Positions 29,482-41,527 of a DNA stretch of 64,000 nt are shown piece by piece. Source of the stretch: Tieghemiomyces parasiticus (Eukaryota > Kickxellomycota > Dimargaritomycetes > Dimargaritales > Dimargaritaceae); NCBI GenBank assembly GCA_027575765.1, contig JANBPT010000049.1, forward strand, positions 1 through 64,000, given 5' to 3'. A model generated the notes under the pieces. That model was not told the origin of the DNA, made no database searches, and worked only from the letters and a program-made list of their open reading frames with translations. Made by a program: the position numbers and the translations under genes. Positions within the stretch are counted from its first letter, which is position 1; every line of letters begins with the position of its first letter.

Positions 29482-30843
29482 TAACCCCGCACCGGTCTCT
29501 AGCTTACTCTATTTCAGGCTCTGGATTTCACGTCGTCGGCTTCCCTGATTAATATTTTTTCATTTTCTACCATAATAGTAGACTAAAGGAGAGGGCTGGA
29601 GCGTTACCACACGGCTTCGCGGAAGGGGCACGATGATCGCTCGGGGGGGGGAGGAGGAGGAAACAGTTTATTTTACTTCGCATAATAGCTGTCACTCTTA
29701 TGTGTGTGTAGAAAGGCCCTCTTGCATCCAGCTTAAAATAAAAAATATCACCGGTGTGGAGAAGATGTGGTTCGGGTGGCTGTGGGGTGGTAGCTACCCC
29801 CAGATGGGGAGATAGGGAGGGTAGGAGATGTATGATGGAGCGGGGGAGAGGTGGTGAGATCCCCTATCGCCTTTACCGATTGGCAGAGTAGGGCTGATCC
29901 TTTGGCTGCGGTGGTTGATCTGTACCTATGACCTTGGTAGATTAAGTGCTTATCCTTGAGGAAGAAGAAGAAGGCAGTGACCTGGTCTACCTCGCTAGCA
30001 CGCAAATTCCGAGAAGGGCTGAGACATGGTGGATCTTGATGCGCGTTGAACCCCGTCTAATATTTAGATAGCAGTGGGGGGGGGAAATGTATATCACGAA
30101 GCACATCTTGAGCTACTCTCTTTTCTCGGTACAGTGAACTTTTATCGGATTAAATGCCGCTGGCAGTCGGTATACACTAAAGGGGCTCACCGACATGGGG
30201 TTTTATCACACGTTACGCATTTTTGGGACAATTGGGTCACTAGAATGGAGATACCCATTAAAAAAGTATGTCATCCGAAAGCATGCACCTTTCCCTTGAA
30301 TGGTAAGCAAGGGGAGCTCATGCGAGTCTGATCGGATATTGCAGTGTTAGCTGAACCATCTAGATACTCACATGATAAAGCCCATTGAAAGAATGACCGC
30401 TGCTCGCAGGTCTGAAAGTATGTGCGGGGCCTAATAAGGTTTTTCTCTACTTGCCCGCGTACTTTTAGCGAGTTATTGTGGCTAGTGCTCCGCCCAGTGC
30501 TGTGCTGCCAAATCGCGCGAACAAGTCGTCGTATCCGCCCCGAATGCAACTGTATGGCACCATGCTTATGCTTTTAGCAAACCGCCAAATGTAAGTTTTT
30601 TCGAAATTTTTTTAAGTTGTTTCTCGTGATTCTCAATCGGTAGTCATGCACTACAAGGGGTTTCAAGAAAATACTTTTTGAATTTATTATAAAATATTAT
30701 AGGATGAAATGTACTTCCCCAGAAGACCCGTGCGCCTAGCCGCCGCAGGTGCATAGGTACCAGAATTCGCAATAGATAACCCTACAGGCAGTAGCTACCG
30801 ACGGCTTCAGATGAGGACCTTCATGCCATTCCTGCTACCATCA
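29482..30843. other. intergenic, no supported gene
   Basis: About 1.36 kb, AT-rich, with homopurine tracts (29,641-29,662) and poly-T/A patches near 30,600-30,720. ORFs are short and random-looking. Confidence 0.4.
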
Positions 30844-31134
30844 TCAGTCGTCGTGTTTTCCAGAATGATCATCATCATCTTCTTCATCAAACTGGTCAGT
30901 GTATTCTATAACCTGCAGGCCGCCACGGTAGCGGATGGTGAAGGTACCGCTAGTAGCCTTAGCTTTGGCCGGTACATAGGCTGTTGTCGGGGAACGGCCT
31001 CTACCCGCGGGGCGCAGCTCGGAACGCGAATTGGCAGCAAGAGCCGGGACGTTCGAGACCGGTGGCTGGGGGTTGGCCAATACGGTGGTCAGGGCAACGG
31101 CAGCGGCGACGAGGGCAAAGGCAGTGTAGTGCAT
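30844..31134 (-). CDS. small secreted protein with acidic/His C-terminus, unknown function
   Basis: 96 residues from the ATG at 31134 (ACCACCATGC). Residues 1-~20 (MHYTAFALVAAAVALTTVLA) are a textbook signal peptide before NPQPP. The mature ~76 residues include a basic Arg/Ser patch (RPAGRGRS), a beta-like stretch (GTFTIRYRGGLQVIEYTDQF) and an acidic tail with DEEDDDDHSGKHDD, which could bind metal or be a low-complexity end. There is no Cys after the signal. Possible TATA-like strings are at about 31,157-31,190. No family recognised; the gene is independent of its neighbours. Confidence 0.65.
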   Translation of the reverse strand: MHYTAFALVAAAVALTTVLANPQPPVSNVPALAANSRSELRPAGRGRSPTTAYVPAKAKATSGTFTIRYRGGLQVIEYTDQFDEEDDDDHSGKHDD

Positions 31135-32278
31135 GGTGGTCAAGACGTTGGGGTAATTATACGAAAGAGCACCAGGGTAGTATAGGTGATTAAGACAAAA
31201 AAAGTCGACAGTCGCCTCTATAAGTTGATTAGAGATAGTAATGCAGCTACGCTACAAGGGGGTGAAGGATCGTCCTATAATAGAGTTGGTAACGAGTGGT
31301 AGAAAGTGAAGAGAAAGTCCTCGTTTTTATACTGGACCCTGAATGCGACTAAAATCAAATAGGTACGCACTTTGGCCTATGCCGTGTAATTTCAGTCCTA
31401 CGGAGTTAAATGATGAGTTGGATTAAAGGGAGCGAGCGAAGAAGGGAAGCGGCCAGCGTTGTCAATCTGATTGGCACTCATGCCGAATCAGTTTCTCGAT
31501 AGTGATCGTCCGCAATCACTATATAAAGACGTTTATCCAACGCCGGGCCCTTTTCTCTTCCACTCATTCGCCCCTATACCCGTGACCAGTCCTTATGGTG
31601 GTTGGGCCGGAGCCAAACCAGTAGATCCGAGGGTGAAGGTGGGGTGGGGGAGGAGGAGGAGTAGGGGGGGGGCTAACTTAATGCGTCCTGCGTGTGACGC
31701 GTTATAACAACTGCTAATTGTAGAAGGGGGTATGGGGGGTCATCATAATGGAAGGAGGGGAGGTTGAGCGATCAAAGATTTAACTGACACAGTTTCATCT
31801 ACAATTCACCTTCCTTCATCACCCATTGCATCGGCAATCGGGCATGGGTTTAAGTACCCCTAGGGCCGTACCATATTCCCACTGTGTAAATTACGATTTA
31901 CAGTAAAAGGTATACGACATATTCCCGGTCGGAGAAGGTGCTCTATCGTAGCTACGAATAGTACCGGTAGCACTTAGGCGACTATACTAGCCACCTCGAA
32001 ATGGATTGCGTGCTATTACGTTGATCCATACCTGCATTTTTACAGCTAGTCAAGGGTTATCGTTGACCGCTGCTGCTTGGCAGTCAATACCTTGTAATTA
32101 AATTGACTAGGGTAGACTGAGCACAGTTCTCGTATAGTTTAATGAGGTGAGAGGTCGATCCCGAGCGACCCTGTTAGAGCCCCGGATGGGAAATAAAGCA
32201 ATTTTCACTTGCTCTGTTCACCAACCTCGTCGCCATGAACGGCACGCAACGGATGATACTACCTTTGCCTCCCAGCCA
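31135..32278. other. intergenic, contains an orphan TATA box
   Basis: About 1.1 kb without a supported gene. It holds a well-formed TATAAAG at 31,522 (see separate entry), a purine tract at 31,640-31,675 and the 3' flank of the helicase gene. Confidence 0.4.
31522..31528 (+). promoter_or_regulatory. orphan TATA box
   Basis: TATAAAG followed by a pyrimidine-rich segment at about 31,551-31,571, as at a fungal core promoter. No coding frame follows; a non-coding transcript or an unrecognised spliced gene is possible. Confidence 0.3.
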
Positions 32279-34668
32279 CTAGTAGTACTCGGCACATTGG
32301 ACTTCGCCGCTCTCCTCCACCCATTCACATAGCCCACGCAGGAACGCATTGTGTTTCCCCAATGTCTCGCTATCTCCAATGATGCAGAGATGGCGCTTGG
32401 GTCGGGTGATTGCCACGTTGAGTCGGCGGTAATCGGCAAGAAAACCAATTTCGCCGTCGTCATTCGACCGTACCAGGGACAGGATGATGGCCTCCTTCTC
32501 GCGGCCTTGGAATCCGTCGATCGACCCGATTTCCAGGTCAGGATAGACGGATTTGAGGAGTGTGGTCAAGAGACGAACCTGAGCGTTGTACGGTGAGATG
32601 ACGGCAATGTCCGCTGGCGCAAGCCCGCCTTCGTTGACTAGGGCGGCGAGGTGCTTGACTACCAACTCGGCCTCATCCGAGTTGAGCTTACTCTCGGTGT
32701 CCAACCAGGCAAGTGCCCCTCGCCGTTTGGAATCAGTAGTGCTGCTCCGACCTATGTCACCCCCGGTCTCGCCTACCTCTTCAACCTGCTCCAGCATGCT
32801 ACACCCAGTGGTGTCGATCATGAGCAGTGGAACACGGGTGACATCGGTGTCTTTCACGTCGTCCAGGTCTATCAGCAAGTGAGACGCGACGGAAGGGTGA
32901 GCCGTAAGCTGCCCACCGTAAAGCATCTGGGAGGAGTAGTGCATAATGTCCTTGTGCATGCGGTACTGCACGGTCAGCATCCGCTTGACGGCCGCACCGT
33001 ACGTGGCTAGCATACGATCAAACAGCGTGGTGTCCAGGCCGGCGAGCCTTAAGGTGCCCCCCAAACGGCTACTGGTTGCAATCGGAGGGCCATCCTTGCA
33101 GGCATCGGTTTTGTCTGGTGGTCGGAAAATGGGAAAGTCCGTGGCTGATTTGATCGTCGGGGGTAGCTGCAGATGATCCCCGGCTAGAATCAGCCTGTGA
33201 CCCTTCAACGCTGCAATCCAGCACTCTCCTTCAAGGGCCTGCGTGGCCTCGTCAATGACCACCACGTCAAAGATTTCCCGGTCCAGCTGGGGGCTCCCGG
33301 CGCTAGTAGGTACGGGATTAGATTCGACGGAAGGTCAGGGGTGGGGAAGGGAATATTACTTAACATTATGAATACGCCAGGCAACCCTCTATACTTTTGG
33401 AGTATATACCCCCTTCAGATAACCACACAATGGACTTACCCGTTTAGCGTCGACAGGACCACGCGGCAGGTCTGAAGGTATTCGGTGACGGCACGGCGCT
33501 CGCGCACTTTGAATTCCTTACGCAGTTCCCGAAGGTCCCGCTGGAGGTCGAACTTTTCGGCGCGCCGCTTGCTCTTGGCGATACGCTCTAGTATGCCGTC
33601 CATTTCCTGACGCACGTCCTGGATTAGCTTACCCTGGTCCGAGTACTTGAGGGCAACATCTAGCGTGTGATCGACCACCGAGGGAAGCACACGGGCAGGG
33701 TGACCCAACCGTACGAGCGGGACACGGTGGCGGGCCAGCCGTTCGACCAGGTTGTCGACCGCGATGTTGGATGGACCGCAGACGAGCACGCGGCGATCCG
33801 GGTCGCGGATGAGCTGGCGGATGATTTCCACAAGGGTGTAGGTCTTGCCCGTACCCGGGGGACCGTGGACCAGTGCGAGGTGGTCAGCGCCTAGGGCGAA
33901 CCGGACAGCGGCTTTTTGTGAGGCATTAAGGCCGGGATCCAACCATTCCACGTCCAACGATTGCAGGGTGTCCTCGGTCAGTCGATCGGCCGCTACGGTC
34001 CGGCCTGCTGGCCCGGGAAGCGTAAAAGTCGGTTCCCGGTCGCCGAGCAGTACCCCGGCCAGGGTGGTAGAAATGTCACCCGGGTAGCTTGATCCGGTCC
34101 GTAGTTTTTGGACTAAACTGTCACCACCGCCCGATGTGCCGGACCCGGCGGCCACCTGGGGACACTTTTGTGCCACGGTGGCCAGGGCCATCAGAATACG
34201 CTTGTACGTCACGTCATTGGCCAGTCGCTTAATGGTACACCGATCGTTCCAGCCGGCCGGGATTTCGTCTGCGGTGGACACAATAATTTTTCCCTCGCGG
34301 ATACGGTAGACCACGCCGGATACCAGCCGGGAAACGCCGTTTTCCGTGGCCACTGCCGATTTACTGGCAGACTTAGCTGTTTTGTTGACCTGGTCGGCGT
34401 GCGAGGCCTCAAGGGACACAATGTCGCCGGCACGAATCTGGTGCGGTGGTAACGGACCGCCGTACAAAGTCTCGAGGTCGATTAGGGTGCGACCACCCAG
34501 TCCGGTACGCATACCGGTGACATGGAGACCGATGAGGGCAAACCCGAGCTTCTGCAGCTGGAGGGGGGACCAGGTCTGAAGGACTTGCGAGGTGGTTTCT
34601 AATTCCTCGGCCCGTTCCCGGTCGACCAGGGCAGCGTGGTGGCAAACGAAACTCCAGGGACTGACCAT
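32279..34668 (-). CDS. HCS1: SF1B DNA/RNA helicase, Hcs1/IGHMBP2 type
   Basis: Two exons, 34668-33440 and 33302-32279, joined by a 137-bp intron (GTAAGT..TACTAG), give 750 residues. The product is an Upf1-like 5'-3' helicase. The N-terminal domain has FVCHHAALVDRERAEE and TGMRTGLGGRTLIDLE. Motif I is GPPGTGKT (about residue 265), motif II DEATQ (about 425), motif III GDHLQLPPT; later come YRMHKDIMHY, DGFQGREKEAIILSLVRSN and DYRRLNVAITRPKRHLCIIGD. The R3H and AN1 zinc-finger domains of metazoan IGHMBP2 are absent, as in yeast Hcs1. Alternative 5' end: an ATG at 34879 with a donor GAAG|GTATGAG near 34,811 could splice to TCAG|TCCC near 34,660, adding ~22 residues. The gene is divergent from Prp46. 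Confidence 0.92.
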
Positions 34669-35361
34669 GCCTAAACGGATGCGAGCAGCGACGGATGCCT
34701 AAACGGGGAAAGTAGGTAAGGGGACGGAGTGAACGAATGAGGTGATGACGGTAGCAGCTTGTGCCCTATCCGCTTCTGGAGTTAACGACTTGGTCCCGGG
34801 GAATCTCATACCTTCGTTCCTCGCTGGAGATGGGGACAGGTATGGCGTTGGCTCTACCGCCGGAGGGTGCGGCAAGCATGGAGTTAAACCGCTGCCCCGA
34901 CTGCCCCATACGGGGCCTTGGGGTGGTTGTGGTCGAGCTCTACACAGTCCAATTGCTAGCGCGGGTTGGTGCTGCTAAGCATGTTTTACTAGATACCCCT
35001 GAGCAATAATACATGTGTTCAAGGATATGGTCACTCTCTCTTTAAAGCAACAACGCCACATAAGGTAGTACAGTCACGCGTGTCGTAGGAGGCGGCCGTC
35101 AAACCACACCAGTGCACGCAGCAGAAGTCACTAGGCAGAGTAGCCGGGCCTCACCACCAGCGCCTGTACCTTGCAGTTTTTTAAAAAAGCACCAACCAGT
35201 CCAGCACGCGTCGCCATTTACTGTCTGCATGCCTCGCGCTTACCCATCGGGCGCACGCCTCACTCTTCATTCCGCACGTTTAACACTGTCTAGCTACAAA
35301 TTAGCTTCCCAGCTACGGTTTCATCTCTTTACCGTGCACATTCAACGCCAATCTTGACGCC
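34669..35361. other. divergent promoter region between Hcs1 and Prp46
   Basis: 693 bp. It may contain an alternative first exon of the helicase gene (34,879-34,812). The segment at 35,100-35,360 is C-rich leader-like DNA for Prp46. No TATA box noted. Confidence 0.4.
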
Positions 35362-36928
35362 ATGCCCAAGGACAACAGTCTTACGTTGACAACAACGCGG
35401 CCCACGCAGATTCGGGCTGTGCGCCCCGAATGGCATGCGCCATGGAAGCTGATGAGGGTAAGTTACTCCCTTCTCAATTCACTTGGTACACCCGTGACGT
35501 GTCGGAGCCCAGAATTCAAACGTCAAGCCCCGAGCAACGCGCATCAATCACCATGCCCCCCCCCGACGTCGTCCTGATTGGAGCGCATCCCCGACTGTCA
35601 CTGACCTGTTACCTAAACCGTTGCTCCTCTCTGGCCCCACATTATACAGGTCATCAGCGGACACCTCGGCTGGGTGCGGTGTATCGCCGTGGAGCCCGGT
35701 AACAAGTGGTTCGCGACTGGCGCTGGCGATCGGACTATCAAGGTAAGCAACGCGAGACGAGGCTGTCCAAACGGATACTCATTAGCGCCAAGGCAATTGG
35801 CGGGGCACGCACCGTAGCTTGGTACTATATCGACCATTCCACACCCTAAACTTGATTACATCTCCCCCCGCTCTTCCACCATTGACCTGCTCAGATCTGG
35901 GACCTGGCCTCTGGTACCCTCAAACTGACGCTCACGGGTCATATCTCACCAGTGCGAGGGCTGGCGGTCTCCCCTCGCCATCCGTACATGTTCTCGTGCG
36001 GCGAGGACAAAATGGTCAAGTGCTGGGATCTCGAGAGTAACAAAGTAATCCGCCACTACCACGGCCACCTCAGCGCCGTATTCTCGTTGGCCCTCCACCC
36101 GGTACTCGACGTCCTAGTTACCGCTGGCCGCGACGCCACCGCTCGGGTGTGGGACATGCGGACCAAGCAGGCCATCCACGTGCTCTCGGGCCACAAGAGT
36201 ACCGTGACGGACGTCAAGTGCCAGGAGGCCGACCCACAGGTCCTGACGGGATCAATGGACTCAACGATACGGCTGTGGGACCTGGCGGCAGGTAAGACCA
36301 TGTCCGTCCTCACGCACCACAAAAAATCGGTGCGGGCACTGGCCGTGCATCCCACGCAGTTCGCCTTCGCCAGCGCTAGCGCCGATAGCATCCGACAATG
36401 GAAATGTCCCGAGGGTACCTTGATGCAGAACTTCGAGGGTCACCGCGCCATCGTCAATACGCTGGCCGTCAACACTGACGGCGTCATGGTGTCCGGCGGC
36501 GACAATGGGTCTATGAATTTCTGGGACTGGAAGACTGGTCACAACTTCCAATCCCTTGAATCCCAAGTCCAGCCCGGGTCCCTTGATAGCGAGGCCGGGA
36601 TCTTCACCTCTACGTTCGACCAGACCGGGCTGCGCCTGATCACCGGCGAAGCCGATAAGACCATCAAGATCTGGAAAGAAGACGACAATGCGGTAAGTTT
36701 CCCAACGTAATCGAACGGTTGCGGTCAGGTTTAAACGTTGATGGTCACCCGCGTACTTTTCAGGTTGGTTGGGTTTGGAGGAACTCCCAACTAACCATGT
36801 TAATTTGACCTACCAACTTTTAACGCCGCCGACGTAACTTTATCCTTAATCACCTCCCTGCCCACTGCCAGACCGAGGAGACGCATCCACTCGACTGGAA
36901 GCCCAAGCTAGCCCGGAGTCGGTACTAG
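35362..36928 (+). CDS. PRP46: pre-mRNA splicing factor Prp46/PLRG1, WD40 protein, N-terminally short
   Basis: Four exons, 35362-35457, 35650-35742, 35895-36692 and 36872-36928, all with GTAAG donors, give 347 residues. The protein is a WD40 propeller in the Prp19-associated complex that activates the spliceosome. It begins with a 32-residue lead containing [12 protein letters not shown], then [18 protein letters not shown], the most conserved stretch of the family. Seven blades follow ([79 protein letters not shown]). The last exon encodes the diagnostic tail [11 protein letters not shown]. Relatives carry well over 100 residues before the WHAPWK motif, and these are missing here unless an undetected upstream exon exists. 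Good ATG context (GACGCCATGCC). Confidence 0.93.
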
Positions 36929-37576
36929 AGTACCGCATTCCTGGGCAAAAGGGGCGTACGGCTACTACCTACGGCGCGGCAAACATCTATTGGTATTTTG
37001 GCAACTAACATTAAATGTTGACTGGTGTAAAGTAGCCCTTTGCGAAAGCGTGTGACGAAGTAAATAGATATCCCATGGCCTATTAGCAAAGAACTCTACA
37101 CGAGGAAGAGATACGAGGTTAATATATATCCAGTGTACCAAGCAATTCATAACCACTTGTAGAAGGCTTTCAATCTATTACCTTGCCTCCGCTCCTACAA
37201 CTTCAACGGTAACGGTAACGCCAGTATCGTGAGTGATCCTCCGGATTTAACCCTTGAACTTTGTGGAGCTGCTCGCGTGTAGATGAGTCATGTCTCGGGA
37301 ATCCCAGCCGACACGTCGGCCACCAATAACCAGAGGAGGGGTGGTCCTCTCCCGCTCACAGCTCATTGGGGGGAGGTGAGCGATGAATTGGCTCTCCGCA
37401 TTTCTCTACGTGTTACTTGTTAATATCCTACTTTAATCATGCAAGCGCTAATCTTACCCTTGATGAAACTTGCCTCCTAACGATTCCTGAGCTTCAGGCG
37501 CCCATTGATAACGACCACTTCCATCACGTCTTCGCCGAACGGCAGCATCTCTGGCTCCTCGTCAACATTCCATCTT
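36929..37576. other. intergenic between Prp46 and the deacetylase
   Basis: About 650 bp of Prp46 3' flank and deacetylase promoter. The 37,440-37,500 segment ends in a pyrimidine-rich GAGCTTCAG that could be a splice acceptor for an upstream leader exon. Confidence 0.35.
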
Positions 37577-39004
37577 ATGGACCGTGGGGCCACCATTCAC
37601 GCTGTCACGGGGTCCCGCTCAGCTCGGCTGCGGGGTAGTGCCCATCAGCCCCCACCGGTGGCCTTTACAAATTCCGGTAGCCACGGCGCGCGACCACGGG
37701 TAGCCTACTTTCATGACGAGCAGGTGGCCAATTTCCACTATGGCGAGAAGCACCCTATGAAGCCGCACCGGCTGGCGTTGACCAATCACCTAGTGATGGG
37801 ATACGGAATGTACCGGCACCTGGACGTGTACGACACGCGGCGGGCCACAGCAGAAGAACTACGCGATTTTCACTCCGAGGACTACGTGGAGTTCCTGTCG
37901 CGGGTCACCCCGGAGAACGTCACGGCCCTTACCAAGACCTTTGGGCAATTTAACATTGGCGACGACTGCCCGGTGTTTGCAGGTATCTACGATTTTTCGC
38001 GACGGTACGCTGGTGCGTCGTTGGAGGCGGCGCGGAGGCTGCTGAGCGGAGACGCCGACATTGCCGTTAACTGGTCTGGCGGCCTGCACCACGCCAAGAA
38101 GGCCGAGGCCTCGGGGTTCTGCTATGTGAACGACATCGTGCTAGCCATTCTGCAGATGCTTCGGTTCCACCCTCGCGTGGTCTACATTGACTGCGACGTC
38201 CACCACGGCGATGGCGTCCAGGAGGCGTTCTATTCCACTGATCGTGTCATGACGGTCAGTTTCCATATGTACGATGGCGAGTTTTTTCCCGGGACCGGAC
38301 GGCTGGAGGAACGGGGCAACGGACCCGGCCAGCGGTTTACGGTCAACGTGCCGCTACGAGACGGCATCGAGGACGCCGAATACCGTACCCTATTTCGTAC
38401 GGTGATGCGGTCGGTCATGGCTAATTTTGACCCCAGCGCAGTGGTGCTTCAGTGTGGTGCCGATTCACTGGGCTGCGACCGACTGGGCCGGTTCAATCTG
38501 AGCATTGCGGCCCACGGGGAGTGCGTGCGGTTCATGAAATCCTTCGGAGTTCCCCTACTGGTCCTCGGGGGTGGCGGGTACACCATCCGCAACGTGTCCC
38601 GCTGCTGGGCCTACGAGACGGGCGTCCTCATCGACGCCGACCTGCCCAACGAACTCCCATCGACCGCCTACCACGAGTTCTTTGCGCCGGATTATCAGCT
38701 GCACCCCCCGCTCAGCGGCCACATTGCCAACCAGAACACCCCGGCGTCCCTTCGGGACCTGAGCCGGTCGGTCCTCGAGCAACTGCGGTCTCTCCAGGGC
38801 GCTCCGTCCGTCCAAATGTCGGAAATCCCACCCGACCTACAAGGGTTCCTCGAAAATAGTCGATCTCGGAACAACGGTCGGGGCGACGACGAGGAAGAGG
38901 TGGACGTAGATGGTGACGACTCATCACCTCAGCGACCCCCGCGGCCGCACCGTGAGGAATATTACGACCATGACGGGGACCACGACGATGATGAGGACAT
39001 GTAA
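37577..39004 (+). CDS. HOS2: class I histone deacetylase, Hos2/HDAC3 type
   Basis: 475 residues from the ATG at 37577; the frame is open upstream but without an earlier ATG. This zinc enzyme removes acetyl groups from histone tails and in fungi acts in the Set3 complex. Conserved elements: [31 protein letters not shown] NIGDDCPVF, the HH pair in [13 protein letters not shown], zinc ligands in [15 protein letters not shown], then [13 protein letters not shown] and the catalytic Tyr in [23 protein letters not shown] places it nearest to HDAC3/Hos2 rather than Rpd3. It carries a ~43-residue N-terminal extension and an acidic C-terminal tail ([10 protein letters not shown], then a [12 protein letters not shown] end). 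The zinc-ligand motif has Cys where human HDAC3 has Ile (DCD). No intron. Confidence 0.94.
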   Translation: MDRGATIHAVTGSRSARLRGSAHQPPPVAFTNSGSHGARPRVAYFHDEQVANFHYGEKHPMKPHRLALTNHLVMGYGMYRHLDVYDTRRATAEELRDFHSEDYVEFLSRVTPENVTALTKTFGQFNIGDDCPVFAGIYDFSRRYAGASLEAARRLLSGDADIAVNWSGGLHHAKKAEASGFCYVNDIVLAILQMLRFHPRVVYIDCDVHHGDGVQEAFYSTDRVMTVSFHMYDGEFFPGTGRLEERGNGPGQRFTVNVPLRDGIEDAEYRTLFRTVMRSVMANFDPSAVVLQCGADSLGCDRLGRFNLSIAAHGECVRFMKSFGVPLLVLGGGGYTIRNVSRCWAYETGVLIDADLPNELPSTAYHEFFAPDYQLHPPLSGHIANQNTPASLRDLSRSVLEQLRSLQGAPSVQMSEIPPDLQGFLENSRSRNNGRGDDEEEVDVDGDDSSPQRPPRPHREEYYDHDGDHDDDEDM

Positions 39005-39630
39005 TTGTGATTATTATATATAATGCCGAAGAAGGGAAGGAACGGGGAGCCGTAGGCTGTTCCATATAGTTCTATTACATAATACAGTTTGCTGCAGTGT
39101 CTGGAAGGGAGAAGGTTCCCTATTTGCCGCTGACACTCCCCGTACCCACCCTTAAGTCTTTCACCCCTTGGAAACTAGTGTTATCGCCAATTTACCTAAT
39201 CCTGCCTTTCCCATATCTCCCTTTGGCTCAACAGCCTGTTCCATCGGCAAGAGTGGCTACACTTGACCCTGCAAGCACGTGCAGGAATTCACTCTCCAGT
39301 GGTCCGTAGTATGTACCCAACCGCCCCAGGAGTTATGAGGTCCCTCCCTGGCAACGTTTTCCACACACTTTTCCAGCCACAATTGGTGGTTTGAGCGGGA
39401 TATGTATATATACATAAGTATAGCACAGGGAAAAGACAAAAGGAAGAGATGGAATGAACATCGTACCCTTAAATCCAACGGGTGATGCCTAACGAAGTAA
39501 GGGAGAGAACGGAGGTCCCTGATGATGGTGTAAAAAGAGGCAGGCAGAAAATAGTATGGGTGAAAAAGTGTACGGAATAGTGGGGGGGGCGAATGTAGAA
39601 TTAAACCAGGCAAGCATGGTCCCCCTACGC
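39005..39630. other. convergent 3' spacer
   Basis: 626 bp between convergent genes, AT-rich, with TATATATA strings (39,015; 39,402) that likely belong to 3' processing regions rather than promoters. No gene seen. Confidence 0.4.
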
Positions 39631-41527
39631 CTAATCGATCATCAGACGCGGTGGAAGGGTCGCCATACTGGGCGACGCTTCCGTCTCACCGTTAGCGACC
39701 GCAGTCCGTTCGAGACGGCCGTTGGACCCGCTCGCTTTCTCGCCAACCGAGCGATTGTAAAGGCCCTTAGTTGACGTGGTAACCACTTCACCGGAGGTCA
39801 TCAGGGCGGACCGGCGGCGAGCGGCCTTGAGACCATGATCAAAGTTGCGGTAGCAGCGCAGGCCGTACCCGAACGACATGAAAATGAGGGCGATATTGAT
39901 GACACCTAGAAAGGTGACAAAGATGCGGCAGTAGGCGTAGGGATCATTGGGTTCGTTGGCGCGGGTGGCCATCAGGGTAACCTCCAAGACTACGTAGCCG
40001 AGAACGAATCCTAGGCCGACGATAAAGCCCATCATAAGGGAGTGCTGCTCGCGGTTCAGGCCGATGGCCCCGATCGTCACAATGGCCGCAACCAGCGGGA
40101 AAGCGGCGATGAGGCGCGACCAAGGGGCGAAATTTCCTGACACGATGGCCGGGGCCAGGAGTTGGATTACGAAGGCCAGAAGAAAGAAGGAGTCCATCTT
40201 GAGCAGGGTGGTAAGGACCAAGTGGTGGAGGTTCATCCGCTTAATGTCCACGTCCGCGCCCAGCTTCTTGTAGAAGCTCCACGAGAACTCTCGGTACAGC
40301 GGGAAGCCCAGCGCCAACATGAGGAGCGTCCATAGGGAGAGGATACCGACAAGCACGAACTCGTAAGTGAGCGTATTGCGGATGGTCACTTGAGGATAAC
40401 GATCGAGGATGATGTTCACCTCGTCGTAGGAGAGCTAAGCAGGAGGTATAGTACGTGCATATGTAGGAAGAGGAGTGGGGGTATTATTAGGGGTGAATTA
40501 GGGTGAGTGGTGATTAGGTTAGGCCATAGACCTACGGTGCCACCTGAACGGGTCGTGCTGGGACCCTTGGCTTACCGTTGGAACCTCGTAGTACTGAACG
40601 ATGCTGTAGGCCAGGAGAAAGAGGTTGAAAATCAGCAGTGCACCAGCCTGAAATATATTTTTGTGGACGAGCTGACGTATGTTTAGGTGGATTGGCAGCG
40701 AGGGTGGGGGCGGATTCAAGGTTAGTACCAAAGCCTCGTCGAGGCACCGGGCTGAACAGAACTGGGGCTTACTGAAATCATCGAGACCTCTGAAAGTCAA
40801 GTCAACCTGGGCGTTGCGCTACGGGGGTTATGTAGGCCAAAACACGTGGGATATGATGGGGACACGTTACTGCGAGAACCACCGCTCCGCCACGCTTGGC
40901 AGTTCATTCACTTACCGCATCCCACCAGGCTACTGAAGTGAATACCAGCCCCGTGATCATTAGGGCATTGTAGACAACCACAGGCTTGGAGTTTTGCAAC
41001 GTGTTGAGGTTAGAGAAGTCGCCGGCGTCGTTGTTGGCCTGGGCCCAATACGAGAAATTGATTTGGTTGATGAGGCCCGACCATACCAAAGACTCCACAA
41101 TCACGGCCACGATGGCGAAACACAGAATAATAACCAGGGAAATCGCGGCAATCCGCCCGCTCGGCATCTGCAGGACGTGGCGGATGGTATCAAACGTATA
41201 ATAATTTTAGCCAGGGAATAGCAGTGGGCCAGGCCATACAATTCTAATCAAGGCGGGGTAGTGTACGTGGTGGCTGTGGTTATGGGGCGGGTCGGGTGAG
41301 AACGCCGTACAGTTCTCCTGCAGATCCTCTTACACCGCGCCACTCTACTCCTGAGTTTGGGACCCACCACCAGGCCTTCGTACCGACGAGCGGGCTGGCA
41401 AGTGGGGTTTATCAGGGGATGAACTTACTAAGCGGTGGACAAGTGAACGCTTAGGCCGGGCGTGGATCACGTCGCCGTTCGGAACCAGGATGATAGGCTT
41501 AAGGAACCCTGGCGGTGAGTGAACCAT
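39631..41527 (-). CDS. eight-span membrane protein, UPF0658-like, array copy A
   Basis: Four exons, 41527-41429, 41167-40916, 40671-40576 and 40434-39631, all phase 0, give 416 residues. Eight hydrophobic spans are visible: ISLVIILCFAIVAVIVESLVW; VYNALMITGLVFTSVAWW; AGALLIFNLFLLAYSIVQ; FVLVGILSLWTLLMLALGF; a span in LTTLLKMDSFFLLAFVIQL; AAFPLVAAIVTIGAIGL; MMGFIVGLGFVLGYVVLEV; and FLGVINIALIFMSFGYGL. The motif WSFYKKLGADVDIKRMNLHH before span five resembles the uncharacterised fungal UPF0658 Golgi membrane family. The C-terminal ~60 residues are cytosolic-looking and Ser/Thr-rich. Function is unknown. Copy B, in tandem on the same strand, aligns along the whole length but lacks two of these introns. 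Confidence 0.82.
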
